Assembly: GCA_041191265.1 (NCBI GenBank)
Contig: JBEEPE010000031.1
Location: 1-13,479 of the forward strand
Direction: 5' to 3'
Origin: JBEEPE01 sp041191265
GTDB taxonomy: Bacteria > Verrucomicrobiota > Verrucomicrobiia > Chthoniobacterales > Chthoniobacteraceae
DNA: 13,479 bases
The notes below the pieces were generated by a model. That model had not been told where the DNA came from. It saw only the letters and a list, made by a program, of their open reading frames with translations, and did not search any database. The position numbers and the translations under genes were made by a program. This document shows positions 8,330-13,479 of this stretch, piece after piece (position 1 is the first letter of the stretch; every line of letters begins with the position of its first letter).

Positions 8330-9862
8330 GTGAAACTCGCGCGCCTCCTCCTCTCGCTCATCTTCACGCTCACGCTAGTCCCTGCGGCGCAGGCTCTCCC
8401 AACGGGCACCCGTCTCCTCCACGAGAAACCCTCTCAGTTCACCTTCACCGGAGACGCCAAATCTGCGGCCGTCGCTCCATCCAAAAGCGAACCCTCATCG
8501 CGTGGCATCATTCTCCAACTCAACGCGGCATCACCAAGCAAGGCTTCCATCACCGTCACCCTGCCGGACCCCACCCATCGGTGGTTTCGATTCGCAATCC
8601 GTGCCCTCGCCTCAGAAACCTTTTCCAAACCCGAACATCGCGTCGTTCTCCGCGCATCCTTTTTCTCCCAACAAGGATCGTCCCCTCTCGACTCGGTCAC
8701 CCGCCACCTTCAAACCCTTCTCGCAGCGGATTTAGCCAACCTTCGAGATCCGGGTGCCAACCGCGCCCTCGGAACTCCAACGTGGCGCTGGTACACCCTC
8801 GATTTTAGGACCCCGTTTCCAGAAGTGGATACCGTCGCCCTTTCACTCGAACTCTCCGCCGGAGAGTCCTCAAGGCCCGACCTTTCCGAGGGAACCATCC
8901 TCGTCTGCGATTGGGACCTGACCCCAATCCCCGCACCGCCAACCACAAAAGATTCAACCCGAGGACCCGAACGAACTGCCGCACTCCCGTCAGATATGAT
9001 TCCTCTCGGAGGACGGTGGTTTATCCTTCCCGAAGACGCCTCCCGAACCGTTCCCAAAACGTTTTCCCAAGCCAACGCTCACCGACTGCTGTACCTCGCC
9101 GAAACCCTCGAAGCCCCGTTCTTCGGCAACATGGATGCTTGGCTTCGGAAAGGACAACTCAACCAAGACGGCGCCCCCGTCTTCGAAGATGTTCACCTCG
9201 AGGACAATCTAACCATTCAAGTTGTCGGGGAAGATCTCGTCCTCACCTCGCGCGGGATCCCCAACCACCCCACGGCGACCTTTCCCGATGTCGAGCGCTT
9301 CCTCGACGGAAATCCAAATCCCGTTCAGGAAAAGCGCTCGACCTTTCGGCTGCCGCTCAAACCGCGTCAAAACCCAAACGCCATCGCGATGAAAGACGGC
9401 GCGAACACCCAACATGCACTGCCCCCAGGCCCCATCGGTGTAGCCAATAACGGAATCGTTTTCTTCAACCCCTTCGACCACATCCTCGACGCAGACGCCA
9501 TCTGGAGGCTCGACCGATGCTGCGGCCATCCTTCACCTAGAGCTCAATACCATTACCACAAGTATCCCGTTTGCCTGAAAACCCCTTGGGCCGACGAGGG
9601 AGAAGCCCACTCACCCGTGATCGGATTTGCATTCGACGGATTCCCAGTGTGTGGCCCTTACGAAGCAAAAGGCGTCCTCGCGAAAAACTCGAAATCCAAT
9701 CCGCTAAACGCGTTCAACCTGCACGAGGATTCCGCCCGAGGCCCCCATTACCACGTCACCCCAGGACAGTTTCCCCACATCATCGGCGGTTTCTGGGGCG
9801 AAGTGGCCGCTTCCATCCGCGAGCGACGTCCGCCCCCACCCGTCAACCGTCGACAGCCCTAG
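8330..9862 (+). CDS. Secreted YHYH-domain protein
   Basis: 510 residues. A GTG start at 8330 precedes a clear signal peptide (residues 1-23, hydrophobic core LLLSLIFTLTLV, cut near AQA-L). The C-terminal part is a YHYH domain: NNGIVFFNPFD at about 380, DRCCGHP, QYHYH at 406-410, PVC, IGFAFDGFPVCGPYE, and a second HYHVTPG at 473-479. The function of this domain is not established. The clustered His, Tyr and paired Cys suggest a metal site (inference). Residues about 200-370 include the family's upstream beta-rich part (LTSRGIPNHPT). Residues about 30-195 look like a separate beta-sandwich, perhaps carbohydrate-binding, that I cannot assign. No Shine-Dalgarno site is visible. It follows the transporter by 85 bases, interrupted by a hairpin, so co-transcription is uncertain. 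Confidence 0.88.
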   Translation: MKLARLLLSLIFTLTLVPAAQALPTGTRLLHEKPSQFTFTGDAKSAAVAPSKSEPSSRGIILQLNAASPSKASITVTLPDPTHRWFRFAIRALASETFSKPEHRVVLRASFFSQQGSSPLDSVTRHLQTLLAADLANLRDPGANRALGTPTWRWYTLDFRTPFPEVDTVALSLELSAGESSRPDLSEGTILVCDWDLTPIPAPPTTKDSTRGPERTAALPSDMIPLGGRWFILPEDASRTVPKTFSQANAHRLLYLAETLEAPFFGNMDAWLRKGQLNQDGAPVFEDVHLEDNLTIQVVGEDLVLTSRGIPNHPTATFPDVERFLDGNPNPVQEKRSTFRLPLKPRQNPNAIAMKDGANTQHALPPGPIGVANNGIVFFNPFDHILDADAIWRLDRCCGHPSPRAQYHYHKYPVCLKTPWADEGEAHSPVIGFAFDGFPVCGPYEAKGVLAKNSKSNPLNAFNLHEDSARGPHYHVTPGQFPHIIGGFWGEVAASIRERRPPPPVNRRQP

Positions 9863-9987
9863 CGCAGTTTCACCGTCCGACTCGCGCCCGCAACGGCCAT
9901 CCCCAGTCACAAAAAAACCTCGCGCATTGCCGAGCGCAACCGCTTCCGCTATTCCCCGTACCCCTCAGGAATCACCCACATCCCCGC

Positions 9988-10377
9988 ATGCCTTCCAACA
10001 ACGCTCCAACGGCCGACAAAATCGCCACCCTCTGCGCACAAGCCGTAGACGCAAAAAAGGCAGATGACATTGTCATCCTCGACCTGCGGAAAATTTCCAC
10101 GTTCGCCGACTTCTTCGTCATCTGCTCCGGAACGTCCGAACCGCACCTCAAAGCCATCGTCGGAGAACTCCAAGATTCCCTCAAAAAAGATCACGGAATC
10201 CGCCCCCTTCGCGTCGACGGCTTCCCGCTGAGCCACTGGGTCGTGGCCGACTTCGGAGATGTTGTCGTTCACATTTTTAACGAGGAAAAGCGCCGCCACT
10301 TCGCACTCGAAGATCTCTGGTCGGACGCTCCCCGACTCCCCTTCGCCCCCGTCGTTCCTGAACCAATCACGAAATGA
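9988..10377 (+). CDS. rsfS: Ribosome silencing factor RsfS (YbeB/Iojap family)
   Basis: 129 residues, the usual length is 105-130. RsfS binds ribosomal protein uL14 on the large subunit and blocks joining to the small subunit when nutrients are short. Family blocks are intact: a DDIVILDL-type first strand (about 26-33), TFADFFVICSGTS (about 37-49), HLKAIV, then SHWVVADFGDVVVHIFNEEKR (about 82-103) ending in FALEDLW. The frame is open further upstream (to 9571), but that part overlaps the YHYH gene and has no family similarity, so the ATG at 9988 is preferred. No close Shine-Dalgarno site is seen. It is the first gene of a run of four plus-strand genes. It overlaps the ABC ATPase by 4 bases. 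The common neighbours nadD and proA are absent here. Confidence 0.95.
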   Translation: MPSNNAPTADKIATLCAQAVDAKKADDIVILDLRKISTFADFFVICSGTSEPHLKAIVGELQDSLKKDHGIRPLRVDGFPLSHWVVADFGDVVVHIFNEEKRRHFALEDLWSDAPRLPFAPVVPEPITK

Positions 10378-11108
10378 CACCAGCGCCGCACGGCGCTACC
10401 AAACGGCCGATGGAAACCGTTCCTGCGGAAATACCCCCGGTGCTCGAGGTTCGGGACCTGTCCAAGTCGTTTAACGACCAGCACGTCCTCAAATCCATCA
10501 GCCTCTCGGTACACCCCGGCGAGCGACTCGCACTGACCGGGCCCTCAGGAAGCGGGAAATCAACGCTTCTCAACTGCATCTCAGGGCTCGTCTCACCCGA
10601 TGCCGGCCACGTTCGCATCGCAGGGCAGCAAACCACCGGACTTCCCCTCGAGTCACACGCGGCGGTCATGCGCCGCCACACGGGGTCGATCTTTCAGTTC
10701 TTTCATCTTCTGCCGACCCTCACCGTTCTCGAAAATGTTGCCTTTCCCCTGATGCTCTTGGGAACCCCTCGCGAACAACGAGAAGAAGAAGCACGCCGCT
10801 ACCTCGCCCGGGTCGGCCTGTCCGCAAAGAACGCCTCACTTCCGCACGAACTCTCTGGCGGAGAAATGCAGCGCGTCGCCATCGGCCGAGCATTGATTCA
10901 TGATCCGAGTCTCCTGCTGGCCGATGAACCAACCGGCAACCTCGACTCAAAAAACAGCGCCACCATCCTCGACCTCCTCTCCGAACTCACCGCAGAAAAC
11001 GGAACCGCTCTCGTCATGGTCACACACAGCCGAGATGCCGCAGCGATCTGCCACCGGAATGTGAGCATTCTTGACGGTCAACTGGTCGATGCCTCTCCGC
11101 TAAACTAA
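10374..11108 (+). CDS. ABC transporter ATP-binding protein, LolD/MacB-type
   Basis: 244 residues, a complete nucleotide-binding subunit. Walker A GPSGSGKST (56-64), Q-loop Q108 in FQFFHLLPTLTVLENV, signature LSGGE (160-164), Walker B with D184 and catalytic E185 in ADEPTGNLD, and H218 in VTHS. FQ-F-LLPTLTVLENV together with DEPTGNLD is typical of the LolD/MacB/FtsE-like (type VII) group, which drives lipoprotein release, peptide export or cell-envelope work. No permease lies in the window, so the partner must be encoded elsewhere, and a specific name would be a guess. The start overlaps the rsfS stop as ATGA, implying translational coupling. A second ATG at codon 13 (10410) could be the true start, because the first 20 residues are not conserved in the family. 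Confidence 0.93.
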   Translation: MTPAPHGATKRPMETVPAEIPPVLEVRDLSKSFNDQHVLKSISLSVHPGERLALTGPSGSGKSTLLNCISGLVSPDAGHVRIAGQQTTGLPLESHAAVMRRHTGSIFQFFHLLPTLTVLENVAFPLMLLGTPREQREEEARRYLARVGLSAKNASLPHELSGGEMQRVAIGRALIHDPSLLLADEPTGNLDSKNSATILDLLSELTAENGTALVMVTHSRDAAAICHRNVSILDGQLVDASPLN

Positions 11109-11117
11109 TCCATCGGC

Positions 11118-11795
11118 ATGCCTTCCGCTCTGCCACGTCGCATGTTTCGGAAGCTTCTCCTCGCAGCCGTGGTTGCCCTGTTGGCAGCGCTGCTGCCAGC
11201 CAAAGACGCGACCACTCCCAACGCCGACCGCCGCCGATCCGAAAGCAAAACAAACCCCTCCCAGCGAACTGGCTCCGAGAAGAATGGTCCGTGGCAAACC
11301 ATCCGAAATGCGCAGCTTATCGACAACCCGTGGAACGACGGCGACAGCTTTCACATCCTCGCCAACGGCACGCATCGCGTCTTCCGCCTGTACTTCGTCG
11401 ATACCCCCGAAACCGACCGATCCCTCTCCGACCGAATCAAAACGCAGGCGGCCTATTTCAATATCCCACCCACTCAAGTTCCCGCCCTCGGCGAGAAGGC
11501 AGCCGCGGTGTCCGAATCTCTCCTCAAAGGAAAGTCGCTCACCATTCACACCCGGTGGCGCGATGCCCTCGGACGGAGCAAGCTCGGCCGCCACTACGCG
11601 CTGATTGAGGTGGATGGAAAAGACCTCGGCGGACTGCTCGTTCAACAGGGACTCGCCCGAGTGTACGGCATGAAAACGGATTTGCCCGACGGTTCAGATG
11701 CGGCTCGGATGACCAACCGACTCCAGCAGTTCGAACGAGAAGCGCGGGCGCGCAAGGTCGGCGCTTGGGGGCTCGCCGGAAAAAGCCTCAACTGA
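11118..11795 (+). CDS. Secreted or membrane-anchored thermonuclease family protein (SNase-like)
   Basis: 225 residues. An N-terminal hydrophobic stretch (about 12-27, with basic residues before it) indicates export or anchoring. The staphylococcal-nuclease OB-fold follows (about 58-220). Catalytic layout is complete: DGD at 74-76 (D76 corresponds to calcium ligand D21), R90, D95 and E98 in RLYFVDTPE with exactly the R35/D40/E43 spacing of the staphylococcal enzyme, and R158 in LGRHYALI for R87. It should be an active Ca-dependent DNA/RNA hydrolase in the periplasm or outside. An insert between about 100 and 125 separates the active-site loop from the GEKAAAV helix, as in many environmental members. 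It starts 9 bases after the ABC ATPase stop and lies 41 bases before thyA. ATG at codon 9 (11142) is an alternative start. Confidence 0.9.
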   Translation: MPSALPRRMFRKLLLAAVVALLAALLPAKDATTPNADRRRSESKTNPSQRTGSEKNGPWQTIRNAQLIDNPWNDGDSFHILANGTHRVFRLYFVDTPETDRSLSDRIKTQAAYFNIPPTQVPALGEKAAAVSESLLKGKSLTIHTRWRDALGRSKLGRHYALIEVDGKDLGGLLVQQGLARVYGMKTDLPDGSDAARMTNRLQQFEREARARKVGAWGLAGKSLN

Positions 11796-11836
11796 AACGC
11801 CCGACCTGCTATTTAGACGCCCCACTCTTTCGCCCC

Positions 11837-12631
11837 GTGAAATCCTACCTCGACCTTCTCCATCACGTCCTGACCAACGGAACCGTCAAATCAGACCGGA
11901 CCGGAACAGGCACTCGGTCGGTCTTCGGAGCGCAAGTCCGCTTCGATCTGCAGGAGGGATTCCCGCTGCTCACGACGAAAAAGCTTCACCTGAAAAGCAT
12001 TATCCACGAACTGCTCTGGTTCCTGCGCGGAGACACCAACGTGCGGTCGCTCCAAGAAAACGGAGTCACCATCTGGGACGAATGGGCCAAGCCCGACGGC
12101 AGCCTCGGGCGCGTCTACGGCGCTCAGTGGACCGATTGGCAAGCCCCCGACGGCACCCGAATCAACCAAGTTGCGGAGGTCGTCCACATGATTCGGACCC
12201 AACCCGATAGTCGCAGGTTGATCGTCACCGCTTGGAACCCAGGAGAAATCCGGCAGATGGCGCTCCCTCCCTGCCACGCCCTGTTCCAGTTCTATGTGGC
12301 AAACGGCCGCCTCAGTTGCCAACTCTACCAGCGGAGCGCTGATCTATTCTTGGGTGTCCCGTTCAATATCGCCTCCTACGCCCTGCTCACCATGATGGTG
12401 GCTCAAGTCTGCGACCTCGTGCCGGGCGAGTTTGTTCACACATTCGGCGACCTTCATCTGTACGAAAATCATTTGGAGCAAGCGAAACTCCAGCTTTCCC
12501 GAGAGCCACGTCCGCTCCCAACCATGCGCATCAACCCAACCGTGCGGGATATTTTTCAGTTCAAATACGAGGACTTCACCCTCGAGGACTACGACCCGCA
12601 CCCCGCCATCAAAGCGCCAATCGCCATTTGA
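11837..12631 (+). CDS. thyA: Thymidylate synthase ThyA
   Basis: 264 residues from the GTG at 11837, the same length as the E. coli enzyme, with matching residue numbers. Catalytic Cys is C146 in MALPPCH. Phosphate-binding R21 (SDRTGTGT), R126/R127 and R166 (QRSAD), D169 and N177 (VPFNIASY) are all present, as are the folate-site W80/W83 region and a C-terminal API-AI tail. It methylates dUMP to dTMP using 5,10-methylenetetrahydrofolate. The frame continues upstream to a TTG at 11765, but the family N-terminus (MKxYLDLL) begins at the GTG, so that start is preferred. No Shine-Dalgarno site is visible. Dihydrofolate reductase, a frequent neighbour, is not in the window. Probably co-transcribed with rsfS, the ABC ATPase and the nuclease. 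Confidence 0.97.
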   Translation: MKSYLDLLHHVLTNGTVKSDRTGTGTRSVFGAQVRFDLQEGFPLLTTKKLHLKSIIHELLWFLRGDTNVRSLQENGVTIWDEWAKPDGSLGRVYGAQWTDWQAPDGTRINQVAEVVHMIRTQPDSRRLIVTAWNPGEIRQMALPPCHALFQFYVANGRLSCQLYQRSADLFLGVPFNIASYALLTMMVAQVCDLVPGEFVHTFGDLHLYENHLEQAKLQLSREPRPLPTMRINPTVRDIFQFKYEDFTLEDYDPHPAIKAPIAI

Positions 12632-12636
12632 CGCCC

Positions 12637-12658
12637 CTACCGACCCCTCCGTCGGTAG
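12637..12658 (+). terminator. Hairpin directly after thyA, probable terminator or dispersed repeat
   Basis: Perfect 8-bp stem CTACCGAC (12637-12644) and GTCGGTAG (12651-12658) with a 6-base CCCTCC loop, starting 6 bases after the thyA stop. The position suits a transcription end for the four-gene run. It lacks a T-run, so it may instead be a mobile intergenic palindrome or an mRNA-stabilising hairpin. Confidence 0.5.
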
Positions 12659-12667
12659 ACATCAGAG

Positions 12668-12682
12668 AGGAAATTCGTTCCT
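12668..12682. repeat. Small palindrome, possible REP-like element
   Basis: AGGAA (12668-12672) and TTCCT (12678-12682) around ATTCG. A similar arrangement, AGGA-G-TTCG-C-TCC, recurs at 12752-12764, so the two may be related copies. A genome-wide repeat status cannot be judged from this window. Confidence 0.35.
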
Positions 12683-12703
12683 ACAGAGAGAAACCAGTGT
12701 ATT

Positions 12704-12756
12704 CTCCTAGGGGAAAACGCGGCAGCCCCTAGGGCAGTCAGACCAATCCCTAGGAG
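12704..12756. promoter_or_regulatory. Three evenly spaced CCTAGG palindromes, candidate operator before the DUF1501 gene
   Basis: CCTAGG occurs at 12706, 12728 and 12749, 22 and 21 bases apart, i.e. two helical turns each. The outer two form a 9-bp inverted repeat (CTCCTAGGG at 12704-12712, CCCTAGGAG at 12748-12756) whose centre coincides with the middle palindrome CCCTAGGG (12727-12734). The symmetry and phasing fit a protein-binding array. The last site ends 55 bases before the DUF1501 start, so control of that gene is plausible but inferred. No convincing -35/-10 pair was found. Confidence 0.4.
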
Positions 12757-12811
12757 TTCGCTCCCGAAAACTTTGAACGAAGACAACCAAACGAGAAACC
12801 AGACAACAAAT

Positions 12812-13479
12812 ATGGAAAACAACCGCCTCCACATCCCCACGGAAGAAGAGTTCAAACTCCTCTCCCACCTCAACGCGTCCTCCGTTTCACGCCGCCACTT
12901 CCTGACCCAAAACGGTCTCGGCCTCGGCGCCCTCAGCCTCGGCGCTCTCTTCGGCGTAAACGCGTTCGACGCTCGCGCCGCCGGTGCTCCCCTCAACCCC
13001 CTCGCACCCAAAGACCCTCACTTCCCCACCAAAGCGAAGGCCGTCATCCACCTCTTCGCCTCAGGCGCTCCTTCCCACGTCGATACCTGGGATCCCAAAC
13101 CCGCCCTCAAAAAATACGACGGACAAACCATCCCCGGCGGTGGCGCAGGCGTCGCCTTCGGCTCCCCCTTCGACTTCACCAAATCCGGTAAATCCGGCGT
13201 CGAAGTCAACCTCGACGCCTTCCCCAAACTCGGTGAAGTCATCGACGATATCGCCGTCATCCGCTCCCTCTTCGTCGACATTCCGGACCACGGCATCGCC
13301 TCCTCCCTCTTCCATACTGGCTCCGCCCAGCTCCCCAAACCCAGCATGGGCTCCTGGCTCGTCTACGGCTTGGGCACCGAAAACCAAAACATGCCCGGTT
13401 TCATCACCCTCGGTGGTAACCCAACCGGCCGTCAGTGCTCCTTCCTCCCAGGCATCTTCCAAGGCGTTAACGTCGACGT
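12812..13479 (+). CDS. Tat-exported DUF1501 protein (3' end beyond window)
   Basis: Open from ATG at 12812 to the right edge, 222 codons of a protein usually 430-490 long. Tat signal: SRRHFL at 26-31 (R27, R28) followed by a glycine/leucine-rich hydrophobic stretch and ARA at 54-56. DUF1501 (alkaline-phosphatase-like superfamily) features follow: SHVDTWDPKP at 88-97 with candidate metal ligands D91/D94, VIRSLF at 149-154, HTGSAQ at 168-173, and SMGSWLVYGLG with LPGF-like MPGF at 194-197. Such proteins are common in Verrucomicrobiota and Planctomycetota, often paired with a DUF1549/DUF1553 cytochrome gene; thyA is upstream here, so any partner must lie downstream or elsewhere. Codon use is very biased: 21 of 23 Leu codons are CTC and only 1 of 27 Gly codons is not GGC/GGT, suggesting high expression. 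The biochemical role is unproven; sulfatase-like activity has been suggested. Confidence 0.93.
   Translation, partial: MENNRLHIPTEEEFKLLSHLNASSVSRRHFLTQNGLGLGALSLGALFGVNAFDARAAGAPLNPLAPKDPHFPTKAKAVIHLFASGAPSHVDTWDPKPALKKYDGQTIPGGGAGVAFGSPFDFTKSGKSGVEVNLDAFPKLGEVIDDIAVIRSLFVDIPDHGIASSLFHTGSAQLPKPSMGSWLVYGLGTENQNMPGFITLGGNPTGRQCSFLPGIFQGVNVD

Noticed and set aside
9571..9987. Upstream extension of the rsfS frame
   Set aside because: It overlaps the C-terminal YHYH domain in another frame and has no similarity to RsfS; the family length fits the ATG at 9988.
9863..9987. Search for a terminator or promoter before rsfS
   Set aside because: An A-run at 9910-9917 and a 4-bp GCGC pairing are too weak to call either element.
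12663..12764. Possible CRISPR remnant because of evenly spaced short repeats
   Set aside because: Repeat units are only 6-9 bases and palindromic, spacers are about 15 bases, and no cas gene is near; an operator or decayed repeat is simpler.

Overview
The window most likely comes from a Verrucomicrobiota bacterium, with Planctomycetota as the alternative. The case rests on two protein types largely confined to these phyla. One is a PVC-type membrane-bound dehydrogenase fused to HEAT repeats and a Pirellula/Verrucomicrobium-type cytochrome c. The other is a Tat-exported DUF1501 protein. The DNA is GC-rich. The + strand carries a marked excess of C over G whichever way the genes point.

Layout. 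Bases 1-4199 (minus) are one uninterrupted reading frame running off the left edge. It encodes a giant secreted protein: signal peptide, DUF1080, SGNH-like domain, dehydrogenase beta-propeller, HEAT repeats and a CxxCH cytochrome. A 200-base gap holds no gene I can see. Bases 4400-6622 (minus) are a tight three-gene unit: M42 aminopeptidase, apaG, and a DUF1826-like protein with a possible Fe/2-oxoglutarate site. Diverging from it across 86 bases is an ACS-family (hexuronate/galactonate-type) MFS transporter (+), followed by a hairpin and a secreted YHYH-domain protein. After 125 bases comes a probable operon: rsfS, a LolD-like ABC ATPase (ATGA overlap), a secreted or anchored thermonuclease and thyA. 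A 180-base intergenic region follows, with a hairpin just after thyA, a small palindrome and three evenly spaced CCTAGG sites. It precedes a DUF1501 gene that runs off the right edge.

How the genes fit together. The two edge genes and the MFS transporter suggest degradation and oxidation of complex sugars. DUF1080 proteins include 3-keto-glycoside hydrolases, the dehydrogenase/cytochrome is a periplasmic redox module, and ACS transporters import acidic sugars. The genes between are general housekeeping: translation control (rsfS), dTMP synthesis (thyA) and peptide turnover (M42). No rRNA, tRNA, CRISPR, IS element or phage gene was recognised. The most notable items are the five-part fusion protein with an apparently inactivated SGNH domain, and the phased CCTAGG array before the DUF1501 gene.
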